Assembly: GCA_020137815.1 (NCBI GenBank) | Contig: CM035355.1 | Span: forward strand, 2,481,231-2,545,230 | Reading direction: 5' to 3' | Origin: Hormiphora californensis | Lineage: Eukaryota > Ctenophora > Tentaculata > Cydippida > Pleurobrachiidae | Length of the DNA: 64,000 nt | Part shown: piece by piece, positions 11,601-22,270 of the stretch | How the letters are laid out: every line of letters begins with the position of its first letter | How positions within the stretch are numbered: position 1 is the first letter of the stretch | Position numbers and translations under genes: made by a program | The notes under the pieces: generated by a model | What the model saw: only the letters and a program-made list of their open reading frames with translations | What the model was told of the DNA's origin: nothing | Database searches by the model: none

Positions 11601-14057
11601 TTTCTAGTCAGACATTGAAAACAAGGAAAACAAAGAATTCTTTGTTTTCCTTGTTTTCAATGTTCAATGTCTGAAACTAACTATCTCCCACCACCGCGAG
11701 AAATCCCAAACCCACTGAATTGTACCACGGGCGGAGTTGCCTCATTTATAGTTAATACATACTGACTCTGCTTAATTCTATCTCTTGAGCTGTCAGAGCA
11801 TTGGCCTGAAAGACGAAAGTTCTTGAACCAATTACCAACGTCCAACAGTCAACAGCCCATACTTACAACCCCCTGTTTAGGTATGCGATTAACAGGGCCA
11901 TTATGATGGAGGGACTAGGATGTTTTATTGCAGGTCTACTAGGTCCTGGCGTTGGTGTAACTGCCTACAGTGAGAACGTGGGAGCTATCAGTCTCACAAA
12001 GGTATGTGGGGTTGACAATGGTGAAGTAAAAATCAGCCAACCCGATCTGAGCACTCGAGTTGAGGCCTGAACAGTTTACTTTATCTGGCACCGCCGGACT
12101 CTAGACAGAAATCAATTATCTCAAGTTTTAAACATATGATCCTACTTTTTACAACCCTAACCCCGTTTCTTTTTTTTCTTTTTTTTTCCTTGTTGCGTTA
12201 GGGGAAACTCTAACCCATTGGATGTGCATTAATTGAACCTCAAAAACTGCACAAATCTAATTGGTAATGCAATGGGGCTCATCACCTTGTATTGAACGCG
12301 GCAGGATTTGCTTGGTTACGAAGTTACCTCTTGCCAGCGCGCGCGAAGGTCGCCCGGCGAGTGTGAGGTGTCTTCGATACCAAAGGATTTGCCACATTGC
12401 GCTTGTAAAACAGGCTTTTACGTAGTAGCACGCGATGACAGACATACAGCCTTGGTCACGCGTTAAGAGTAATGATTACCAATTAGATTTGTGCAGTTTT
12501 TGAGGTCCATTAATATGCGTCCAATGAGTTCCCCCTAACTCAAAAACCCGTTTCTAGGTTGGCAGTAGGGCTGTGATCGCATGTAGTGGAATCTTCATGT
12601 TGGTCATTGCGTGTATTGGCAAAGTGGGAGTCCTCTTCTCCTCCCTTCCTGAGCCCATTATCGGTGGAATGTACATTGTTATGTTTGGGATCATTGCTGC
12701 AGTGGGGATATCCAACCTTCAGGTATTTACTTTTTGTACGTCTGCTTATTTCGGCACTAATTAGAATGCTTTTACTTTGAAACTAAACGATTAACTAACT
12801 ACTCATGACTATCATGACTATTAATATTTATTGGTTACTCAACCATTTCCCGGTTCCCTCTGCAGTTTGTAGATCTGACATCGTCTAGAAACATCTTTAT
12901 TATTGGCTTATCTCTCTATCTTGGTCTGGCGGTCCCTGCCTGGACGAATGACGAGCTGAGCAAAGAAGAAAACGTGAGTTACCTTACTCGACTTGCCAGA
13001 GCATTGGTCTGACCCTATTCTAATTAATTTCAAACAGCGGTCAGAGCATTGGCCTGGCAGTGCTCGACCCTTACACATATCGATATGTCATGGTTTTTTT
13101 CTTATTTCAGGCTCTGACTACTGGAAATTCTGAGTTTGATACACTGTTAGCAGTAATCCTCTCCTCTGGCATGATAGTTGGGGGAGCTATTGCCTGCTTC
13201 CTGGACAATACCCTACCCGGAACTGATGAGGAGAGAGGTAAGCGGGGAAGGTGGTTCATTACGCTCAGATCGGGTCGGCACCACCAGACAGGTGTGGCAA
13301 TTTTCGATTTGCCGCATACGGCGTCTAGACGGTGTAGCAACGGTGTCTAGACGGTTTCCAGACGGTATACCGTCAGATTTTCAGATGGGGTTCCGGGTTA
13401 TAAAAGTCCGTCTCAACTCTTAATAAAATTTCCAGACGTGCCCCGTCTCAACTTCGCGACGACACCGTCTGGACATCGTGGCGGTACAGTCTAGACACCG
13501 TCCAGACGTTGTCTGAGACCCGTCGCAACGACGTCTGATACAGTCTATAACCCGTCTCAAGCTTGATCAAGCACCTTTTTACCCCGTCTCAAGCAATTTT
13601 GTGCTGTTTTTAGCGGATTTTATTAAAACCCGTCTAGACGGTATACCGTCTAGACACCGTTGCTACACCGTCTAGACGGCAAATCGAAAATTGCCGATAT
13701 ATTATATTGGTTGCTACTATGTACTGCTAAATCAATTAGATTGACAGAAGCTTTCGGGAAGTTCTCAGATATATAACACTATGTTTAGCGTCTTTAGCTG
13801 TGGTTCATTTTATTAGGGGCGTTGTAAAATTATTAACAGAGAGAGAGAGATCATGTGATTCCATCTGTCCATGATCCCCAATCCCCATATTTTGACTTAC
13901 AACCCCATTTTCAGGTATATCTAGTTACCGTTTGGCCACCAAGGCTGAGGGAAATAAGGAACTAAGGAGGAAAATATACGCTGAACCGTTAATGGAAATG
14001 CTCGCAAAGAGATTCCCTATTTTGAGGAAGCTTCCCTTTGTTTGTAGCGACGAATAA
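5690..14057 (+). CDS. SLC23-type nucleobase/ascorbate transporter, left copy (16 coding exons)
   Basis: Multi-pass plasma-membrane permease of the nucleobase-ascorbate transporter family (Na+-coupled ascorbate or nucleobase uptake; substrate not decidable here). Exons: 5690-5695, 5916-6017, 7205-7334, 8119-8189, 8661-8769, 8938-9026, 9304-9449, 9595-9673, 9775-9816, 11149-11290, 11414-11546, 11881-12001, 12558-12722, 12866-12973, 13111-13237, 13915-14057. They join in frame to 570 codons, starting [10 protein letters not shown] and ending VCSDE. The start ATG-AAG sits on a tiny exon that is conserved in the right copy. Diagnostic stretches are [59 protein letters not shown] (the family signature), [10 protein letters not shown] and FVDLTSSRN. 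All splice junctions are intact and length is normal (about 560-600). Several introns carry private transposons. Confidence 0.9.
6091..7184. mobile_element. Left-copy insertion in SLC23 intron 2, with terminal hairpin
   Basis: The right copy reads straight from CTATATTGTA to ACCCCCAACTTTACTCAG; the left copy has 1.1 kb in between. It begins with a hairpin (6091-6153 paired with 6231-6293, essentially perfect) and continues with TGACGTCA-rich palindromic sequence (6380-6450) and an alternating CG run. It ends in GGCAACCTTTGCGCTTGCCA, a phrase found again at about 49653. No coding capacity is seen. Probably one or two nested non-autonomous elements. Confidence 0.7.
6892..6919. repeat. Alternating (CG)n tract
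   Basis: Almost uninterrupted alternating C/G of about 28 bases, of a kind that can adopt Z-DNA. It is inside the intron-2 insertion of the left SLC23 copy. Confidence 0.8.
10019..10096. promoter_or_regulatory. Four tandem X-box (RFX-type) motifs
   Basis: GTTGCTATGGTAACC occurs at 10019, 10040 and 10061, and GTTGTTATGGCAACC at 10082, with exact 21-bp spacing. A degraded fifth unit follows near 10108. Each matches the RFX X-box palindrome (GTNRCC-N-RGYAAC type). They lie in a long intron of the left SLC23 copy and are absent from the right copy. Binding is inference; it could also be a plain 21-bp tandem repeat. Confidence 0.6.
10298..10324. repeat. (GT)n microsatellite
   Basis: About 13 GT units in the same long intron of the left SLC23 copy; a short (GGAC)n run (10915-10936) and an (AT)n run (11028-11043) follow further on. 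The right copy's intron is only 279 bp and has none of these. Confidence 0.9.
11567..11714. mobile_element. Hairpin MITE in left SLC23 intron
   Basis: Near-perfect inverted repeat without a real loop: TGGGTTTGGGATTTCTCGCG at one end and its complement at the other, centred on AGAATTCT. It is absent from the right copy, so it inserted after the duplication or was lost there. Confidence 0.75.
12199..12538. mobile_element. MITE with about 65-bp terminal inverted repeats
   Basis: Starts TTAGGGGAAACTC and ends GAGTTCCCCCTAA. The best-conserved part of the terminal repeat is CCTCAAAAACTGCACAAATC, with its complement at 12474-12506. A TTA-type 3-bp target would fit PIF/Harbinger, but the boundary is not certain. 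Absent from the right SLC23 copy. Confidence 0.7.
13296..13695. mobile_element. Foldback element, GTCTAGACGG family (left copy only)
   Basis: Ends are GGCAATTTTCGATTTGCCG and its complement. Next to each end the phrase GTCTAGACGGTGTAGCAACG is inverted. The interior is built from repeated GTCTAGAC/CCGTCTCAA motifs. It lies in the last intron of the left SLC23 gene and is missing at 26.4 kb in the right gene. Confidence 0.7.
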
Positions 14058-14372
14058 CTTGGGTCCAAGGCGGCCAATATGACGGGAGCCTCCCTGTAAA
14101 TTACAATGTAATTCTGCAGCTTCGCAGTCGGACGGATTAGGGGAGAGAGACTGAGAGTCATTATTTTACAGAATTTTATCGGATTTAAACTTGGATTTAA
14201 ACCCCCGTACGAAGTTGGCAGCTTGGATGGAAACCTGCAAGTGCATTTATGAACAATTAGGTGTGACCTGCACCGAGCTGACAGACTGGGAACATGTCGT
14301 TATGACGACATGTTCCCAGTACACGTCGTTGGCATGACGCGTTATGCCAACGACGTGCCCAAAATACTTTCC

Positions 14373-14701
14373 GGCAAATATTCATTTTCCGCAGACGTCC
14401 TCCAGACGCCGTCTAGACGGGATTGAGACGTGTCGTTTAGACGGCCTGTCTGAACCGGTCTCTAACCGGGCTTGAGACGGGGTTGGTTTTCGTCTGATTT
14501 CAGAGGTTCCGTCATTTCGTCCAAATTCGTCTAATTTGAATTTGAATTTGAACTCCGTTTAGACAGGTAGAGACCGTTTCTAAACGGCACGTCTCAATCC
14601 CGTCTGATCAGATCTGACTCGGGACTCAGTCTAGACGCCGTCCAGACGGAAACCCCGTCTAGACGGCGTCTGGACGACGACTGCGGCAAATGAATATTTG
14701 C
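14373..14701. mobile_element. Foldback element, GTCTAGACGG family (shared by arms)
   Basis: Ends GGCAAATATTCATTTTCCGC and GCGGCAAATGAATATTTG, with GTCC(A)GACG-rich interior. The partner at 25488-25806 occupies the same place in the right arm, so this insertion predates the duplication. Confidence 0.7.
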
Positions 14702-15399
14702 TCAACTTGGCACTTTGTTTTTACTCATGTTTATATAATTGAGATAAGGGATTATCATATTGACAAAGGATTATTGTATTGAATATTGAATCGATTCATC
14801 AATTATCTGTAACTTTTATTCAACCGTTTAGAACTTGTTGAGTAACTTTAGAACTGTGTTTCTTTGAAACCTGAGCAGCAACAATTAATAATACCTGGCA
14901 AATACCGATTAGTGGGAGACGTACTATAGATGTATTAGCGACGTATTATAGGCGTACTCGTAGTAAAGACGCCTTAGCGACGATAAAAGCGTACTAAAAA
15001 GGCTCTGGACTCGTGGCCGGAGATTTAAATGTACAATTGCGTAACGCGCGGAACCATTATCATAACTCAATTAAGAGTTGTCACGTGTAAGCGCGGCAAA
15101 TTTGAGATTTATGCACGCGCAAATAAACCACGCGGCGCGCCCCCTTTAAAAAGATTTCGCGCGCGGTTAACTTTTTAAATAAAATAAAATGTAAATTTTA
15201 TTTTTGGCAGAGGAAACGTCGTTTCTTTGCAGTTTGAAAAGCGCTGCCTTATCCCGCGCTGCCAACTTTGCAGTCGGTCTTCCTGAGAGCCACACTCCGA
15301 ATCCCGGTTCTTGATAAGAGAAATACGTCATCTCAGTCAAATCTCCTCGAATGATCTTTTTAGGCACAACTTCAATTTTAAGTTTCAATTCTTCGTCAT

Positions 15400-16656
15400 A
15401 TAGCAGATATATTTGATAAGGTCGACATCAACGTTCTACTTGCAAAACTGGAACGCTACGGTATTCGAGGAAAGGTTCTCAGCTGGATCAGATGCTTCCT
15501 GACAGACAGATACCAAACTGTCGTGGTGGACGGAAAATTTTCATCACTGGAGAAAGTGCTGAGTGGAGTTCCTCAAGGTACTGTACTAGGGCCAATACTA
15601 TTCATCATATATGTTGCGGACCTGAACTCTGCCGTAGTAAACTCGATCCCAAAAACCCTGGCCGACGACACGAAACTTATAAAGGGAATTGAAGGAGAAG
15701 TGTCGCATGACCAACTACAAGAGGACCTAATAAAAGTGGGAATTTGGTCGAAGGCCAACAACATGAGTCTGAATGAAGACAAGTTTGAGGTCTTGCAGTA
15801 CTCTCTCAACAAGACTCAACTCCTGAAACAGTTACCATTCACCCAAGACCTCCAAACATACTACACTCCAGAAGGACTCAAGATTGAACCAAAACAATGT
15901 GTCCGTGACTTAGGGGTCCAACTTTCAGATGATCTATCCTGGGAACACCAAATAGGAAAAATGACATCAGACGCCCGAAAGATAAGTGCATGGGTACTGA
16001 GGGCCTTTAAAACAAGGGAGGAAAAGACTATGACTATCCTTTACAAAAGTCTAGTCCGCAGTAAACTGGAATACTGCTGCCCACTCTGGGATTCGCCAAA
16101 GATCTCAGATATCCAAAACGTTGAAGCGATCCAGCGAAAGTTTACTAAACGTATCAAAGGTATGGCTGATATGAACTACTGGGAGCGTCTAAAAAAGCTG
16201 AAAATAACTTCCCTTCAACGCCGCCGAGAACGCTACAGCATCATCATGATGTGGAAAATGGCCAATGGTAAAGCGCCCAACAACATTGGCATCCGCTTTT
16301 ACAACAACAACCGTCTCGGAAAAAAAGCGGAGATCCCAACCTGTCCCACAGTCACTCAAAAGTCAGTCGCAACGAAGTACCACAACTCGTTCATCTGTAG
16401 AGCGACTCGACTATGGAACACACTACCCAGTGAGGTGAACTTAGCGGAGAACCTACCGTCGTTCAAGGTACTTCTGGGGAAATGGATGTCTAGAATCCCG
16501 GATCGCCCACCGGTACTCGGATACCCAAAACAGAATAACAATTCAATCTTGGACTGGATACGGATAGTTTCCAGGGAGGGGGAGGCTCTGTGAGGAACTG
16601 ACACCTGTGTAACTTGTACACGAAGACGATAACAAGATAACAAGATAACAAGATAT
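15400..16656 (+). pseudogene. 5'-truncated LINE (RT C-terminal half) with GATAACAA tail
   Basis: Open frame from about 15400 through a stop at 16593. It starts inside RT motif A (ADIFDKVD), then shows SGVPQGTVLGPILF, LADDTKL (catalytic pair as LADD), YKSLVRSKLEYCCPLWD, RRRERY and NNNSILDWI. It is the same clade as the element at 3-1721 but a different family. The 3' end at 16628-16656 is a short tandem run of GATAACAA, a typical LINE 3' tail. Truncated by incomplete reverse transcription; located in the spacer between the duplication arms. Confidence 0.85.
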
Positions 16657-17011
16657 TTGCGTGAATGCCACTTACCAGAGGCAAACACTAAGGCGTCGTG
16701 CTGACCCTTTATCCCGTGCTTTGCTCAGAAGTTAGCGGAGCGAGAAGAGTTTTCAGGCATCGCGCTGACAGCTTGCAAAAAGGCATAGGGGTTAAGAAAT
16801 CTAAAACCCGACTTCATAGCTATTTGTTACCTGACAGGAGAAATGCATTCCCACACGAAATCTGTAATTACAGGTGCTTTTTGGTATTTCCGTCCCTGAT
16901 TATGTCGAAAAGTATTAACAAATAGAAAACCCGTTTGGCTATGCATTGTGATTAATTGTGTGTAAACGTTTACCCGCTTTAACTGTTTCATCTTTCTAGC
17001 CTGCATACACC

Positions 17012-19387
17012 ATGGGCGGAGAAGAGGATGTTAAGGTACAACAGCCTAATAAGGTTGCCCAGGGTTTCAAGGACTTTGGACGGTTCCTTTACAACTCTGA
17101 CGACAAGACCGTCTTCGGTCGTGGTGGAAAAAGCTGGGGTGAGAGACCATCACGATCACCCGGAAGCATCACGATCACCTGAAGCATCACGATCACCTGC
17201 CATTGTCAAGCATCCAAAGTCTCAGCAGGCACTTAGCCCTTTTCAGCAATTCACTGATGTCAAAACTTTCCCACTCACACCCACATTTCATTTTAGCACT
17301 TTTTAGGACACATATCTAACGTCATGTCAATCATTTCATGGTTCACTGATTCGATAAAAGATTTTATATACTCTCGGGACCGAGATTCATGGGGTTAGTA
17401 CAAATCTCCTCACAATTTCAATTTCACAGTCAACTCCTCCAGAGAATATTAGTATTCCTTCTTCTCCTCTCCCAACACCAGAAAATAACAACATTCTTCC
17501 TCCCCAGCTAAGATCAGTTTATTTTACCTGATCTTCTACTCAGTGTCTGGCCGGGTTCTTTGCAATTAATATGCAGGTTATGATGATGACTATTGATGAC
17601 GATGTTCCTACAATCACCGGTCGATCCAACAGGCCCAGTAAGTGTCGGGAACCATACATTATTTACTGTTACAATAAATGGTTCATTTCCTGCTGGAGTT
17701 ATCCATTTCGTTGTTTATCTCGTTTCTACCTGTTGTTTAGCTGTGGGAATCAACCAGAAAGATCTCTACATAATGGATTTCAAGGAGAAGGATGTTTGGG
17801 GAAAATACAAGGAGGCCATCAATGCGGTCAAAGATGAATATGGTACGTTGTAAACCCTATTTGTGAAATTCCTGTTTCCCTCTTATCACTTTTATGGTTC
17901 CCTTGGGATTTGCAATACAATCCTTATCACACACCTTGGCATAACAAGTACGGGTGCAATGACGAAGATACAATCTCTCCCCTCTCTCCCTTCTTAACAT
18001 CTCCTACTCTCCCTACATCTCCTCCAATACCCACATTGTTTTTAGATAATGTCACCGCTGCCGCCACCGGTGATAAAGTCTTCACCTGGTCCGACATTTC
18101 CGGTGATTGTGGTGATCCCGCGTGGTCTGTCCAGACCATGAACAGGGGATGTTTCTATGTTGGAGTGAACAGGGTAAGCGAACTTCGGGCCCGGGGGGGG
18201 GGGGGGGGGGGTCAAATCTATATTCTACCGACTCATACCCTTTTCTACTTGGTGTTTGGAGTAAATACAACACTCCGCTCTGACACAACTTAACTGTTTA
18301 GATGGAACCCTAATTCCTTCAAATATTATAATAGATATATTGTCCCCGTTATAATGCCCATTTCCTCCAGGCCTATGGATTTAACCCCACTGGCAATGAC
18401 ACTACACGGACCGGTGGTCGTCTCTTTATCAACTGTGATTACGATATTGGAATCGCTGGAGATGGTGATACTGAAACCAACACTGCCCAGTTTACCGTTA
18501 TCGAGAACCCTGCCACCCAGGACCTTAGCGAGTACTACCCTTGGACTAGCAAGGCAGTCAACGGCCTCCAGCCTCTTGTTGCTGTCAAGGTTGAAATCAA
18601 TGGTGAGTAGCACTTTATTCTTGTTCGACCCTCTCTCCCCGCGTAAAGGAGGGTTTAGAACTTTCTTCTACTCATTTCCAAGTTTTCTCTAGAACCTTTT
18701 ATTACCCCCTCCTTCTTACATCCCTCATTTTACAATTTACACTGAGAGTCCCAGTGGCGCCGAACTTGCATAAAAATGCAAATTCTTCCTCTCATCACTG
18801 ACAGAGATGTAACTCAGGAATATATATTCATGGGGTGTCCATCCTTATTACGCCTCTAGGGGTCTATCAATTCAAATTCTTACTATCATCCATTCATCCC
18901 ACTTGGTAGTTGCCACATGTGGTCCTCCTTTGATCCCCTCTCCCCATTCCTCCTATGGTCCTCTCTCTCTCTCCCCATTCCTCCTATGGTCCTCTCTCTC
19001 TCTCCCCATTCCTCCTATGGTCCTCTCTCTCTCTCTCCATCCCTCCTATGATATCCTCTCTCCCCATTCCTTGATTTATTTAGGAAAACTTTGAGAAGTT
19101 TTCCTAAATAAATCAACGAGTCTCCTTTTGTCCCTATCATTACATTATTATTCATGAGACTCATTATCATGGCAACATATGAAATTATCTCTCCATTCCT
19201 CCTTTGACCCCTCTCTCTCTCTGCAGACGACAACAACAATGAGCGTGACGACAAGTACTGGGGAACCTTCCTGAAGTGCCAGCTATACACCCAGATAACC
19301 GGAGAGGATCCCGTTAGCTTCGAGGAAGAGGGAGGACAGTTCGCCCGTCTCACCATCGTCTACCCTGAGAAGAAGAACACGAAATAA
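17012..19387 (+). CDS. ATP1B: Na+/K+-ATPase beta subunit (6 exons, one apparent frameshift)
   Basis: Type II membrane glycoprotein that pairs with the catalytic alpha subunit and is needed for its folding and delivery to the plasma membrane. Exons: 17012-17138, 17508-17637, 17741-17842, 18046-18173, 18371-18602, 19227-19387. The cytoplasmic start is MGGEEDVKVQQPNKV with the FLYNSDDKTVFGRGGKSW block. One membrane helix follows (KISLFYLIFYS...LAGFFAINMQVM), then the ectodomain with DCGD, GCFYVGVNRAYGFNP, FINCDY, LQPLVAVKVEIN and FLKCQLY. The exon sum is 880 nt; removing one base within CAGTGTCTGG (about 17541-17547) restores 292 codons and the usual FYSCLAG motif. Four ectodomain cysteines are seen instead of the vertebrate six. 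NVT and NDT sequons are present. Intron 3 holds a poly-G run. Confidence 0.88.
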
Positions 19388-21657
19388 ACAGGGAATAACT
19401 GAGAGTAAGGACACTTGTGAGAGAGATATATTGAGTGGGTGAGAGTTAAAGAATGAGAGATTTTAATTTATTATATCTGTATTATCATTGAGCGTCATCA
19501 TTATGGATTTGCACTATCATTAGTTAAATACCACTCCCGCCCGTCCCATTAATTAGCTTGATCATTCAAACCGTATCTTGTTTTTCATTTTATTTTCTAT
19601 CGAATTTAGTTTGTTGTGAGATACATTATATACAACTCAGTGAGAGAGATAATCCCCAAGATGATAATGTGGTGTTATATTATATATATGTATATATACG
19701 CGTCAGTAAAGTAAGCAGGGTGTTATGACCTAGTAGTGTTATAGTAGTAGTTGTTTTTTGTGTTTCTATAGTTTGAGTACGCACGTAAACCAAATCTTAC
19801 AGGCAATATATTCGTATTGTTTCTTGTGGTTTTTGGGTGTGCTATAATAACTAAAGGAGGACATGGGTCCAGGGGTTTTCAGGGTAGGATTAAAGTAGTT
19901 TTAGTTGGGTTATATTTGCACCTGTCCCAAATAATGATGATATATCTTAAAATCTCGATAATCTGACATGTTATAACATAGTATCAATGATAACTGTTTA
20001 CTAAAAAACTTAATTCGCTGTTTTTATTGGTTTTTGGGGTGAAATGATGCAATGGTTGCTGGCTGTTGGTAGATTACACTACTAGAAATAGTGTATCTCT
20101 CTTTCTTATGTCCCCCTATTATAACCCATCGAATATACCCTATTATACAGTTCCCTACCCTCGTTATATTGTATATTATCCAGAACAGTACAGACACACA
20201 CATTATATGTCAGATATGGTGCAGACGTTAGAACACTTGCTAGTGTATGTATCCCGGTATGCACGTCACTCCCTTCCTCGTGATTGGTCAATTCCGTGGC
20301 CACGTGTCTACTTTTCTACGCTTCGATTGGTCCACACACCGCTAATTGCATTGAGTGTTTCCGGAATGGAGAGAGGGGGAGAGAGTGAGTGAGAGACAGA
20401 GAGAGAGAGTACGCATAACACATAAGACGAAAAGAGAAATTGACCTCCACACTTGTGGCCGGTTATGGGATATTTGGTTGACGAGAGATTGGAGATTAGG
20501 AAACAAGAAAGACAGGGAAAGAGAGAGAGGGAGAAAAAGAGAGAAAGACAGGGAAAGAGAGAGGGAGAAAGAAAGAAAGAGAGAAAATAGAGCGAGAGAT
20601 AGGGAGAGAGATGTGATGCCCAATTTACGACCAGCTAGACCTAGCATAATGACTGTCCTCATGTCCGGCTGCTCATTTTAAGAGAAGTGCTTGTGTGAAA
20701 GGAATAAGAAGGTAGAATTAGATAGTTGTGAGTAGGAAGTGGTGGTATGTGATGCCGCTCTGCAATATATATTCTACCATGATACAGAACTCTAAATTTA
20801 GCGAGTTACAGCCATGCGCATCAATTACATACAGCAGTACAATGCCGGCGGCATATCTCTCTGATATACACGCCATTACTTTATGATGTACAGACGAACA
20901 ACTGGCCTAAAGATCTCACTGTCCTTCTATTCGCCTTTTTGTGTCTCTACCCGTCGTTAACTCGAGGAGAAAGAGAGGGAGAGGTAAGGGAGAGAATGAA
21001 AGGGAGAGAATGAGAGGTAAAGAGAAATGGAGGGCGGAGTGAAAGAGAGGTAGAGAAACTAAGAGAGGGCGGAGTGAAAGAGAGGTATAACAGGAGAGAG
21101 GTAGAGAGAAAGGGAGTAGTGTCTATGACGGAGCTATGTTCGGTCATGAATATGCAGCTTCCTGGTGGACTGCAAAAATAACAACAGAATTGAGAAGGTA
21201 GAGAGAGAGAAATAGAGAGATAGAGAGATAGAGAGACAGAAAGAGTGAGATGAATAGACAGCATTGGCCGTTGAATATAGGTAGATTTAAATTAAGACAT
21301 GGGCGGTAAGACATAAAATGGAAAAAAAGAGATGGATGGAATAATGAAACAACATCTCACTTTGGATTTATAAAAATGTGATGATAAGGAGGACATGTTT
21401 CAACTTCATAAAACTCTTTATGCGAAATTTTAACATTTTCATCCCCCCCCCCGTGATGCCCTATAGGTTATGATAACAAAAAATATAGCCCTGTTCAGTA
21501 ATAATATGAGGGTTATTTGTTATGTCCTAACCCTTCTTTACATTTGTCACGGGGCGCTGGGAGAGAGGGTCTTATACCCGAGGATAAATCACGAGAAAAG
21601 AACGGGGGAATATTTGGAGAAAATGCGGCCTTTTCATATTCTCATTTTTTTTTCCTG

Positions 21658-21661
<4 letters not shown>

Positions 21662-21754
<93 letters not shown>

Positions 21755-21780
21755 ATCCCTCTCTATCCCCCTCTCTCCCT
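21662..21780. repeat. (CT)n microsatellite
   Basis: Long CT run with a few CTAT interruptions. Confidence 0.95.
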
Positions 21781-22091
21781 CTCTATATCTATTGTCACGA
21801 TAGTTTCTAATTTCCATGAGGTCCGTTTAGTGCGTTTTGTGAAATTACACAGTACACACAGCCCAGAGGGTGATAAAGGGGTCGAAGGGGAGTGCAGGGG
21901 TGTGAATCGACAACATATAATTCATCCTGCTCTCTTTCATTTATCAGATCTTCGTTTTATTTCTTTTCCTGAACGGCGTTTCGTTTCCTTGTGTGTCTGG
22001 ATAACGCATACAGCACACCTTCATCTATACTAAGGAATGTGTTCTCTCCCTCTCTCTCTCCACCAGCTTCTGACTTCTGTCGTGTTGCTGG

Positions 22092-22093
<2 letters not shown>

Positions 22094-22182
<89 letters not shown>

Positions 22183-22202
22183 TAGAGGAGAGAGAGATAG
22201 AG

Positions 22203-22267
<65 letters not shown>
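22094..22267. repeat. (GA)n microsatellite
   Basis: Two long GA runs split by GTGATAGAGGAGAG. Confidence 0.95.

Positions 22268-22270
<3 letters not shown>

Larger units (their letters stand above)
3848..14885 (+). repeat. Left arm of large inverted duplication
   Basis: Reverse complement of 25207-40432, interrupted by insertions and deletions on each side. Exons of the SLC23 gene match almost base for base, and intergenic stretches match too (for example the 3' flank of SLC23 at 14.07-14.37 kb against 25.8-26.07 kb). The outer edge is in a CAP intron just before TGATTGCTCTTGTTTCAG. The inner edge is in the shared phrase CTTTGAAACCTGAGCAG near 14.87 kb. The arm holds a broken CAP remnant and an intact SLC23 copy. 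Confidence 0.92.

Noticed and set aside
13925-14161. 78-residue ORF on the minus strand, identical to one at 25974-26210 on plus
   Set aside because: Antisense to the last SLC23 exon in each arm; identity reflects the duplication.
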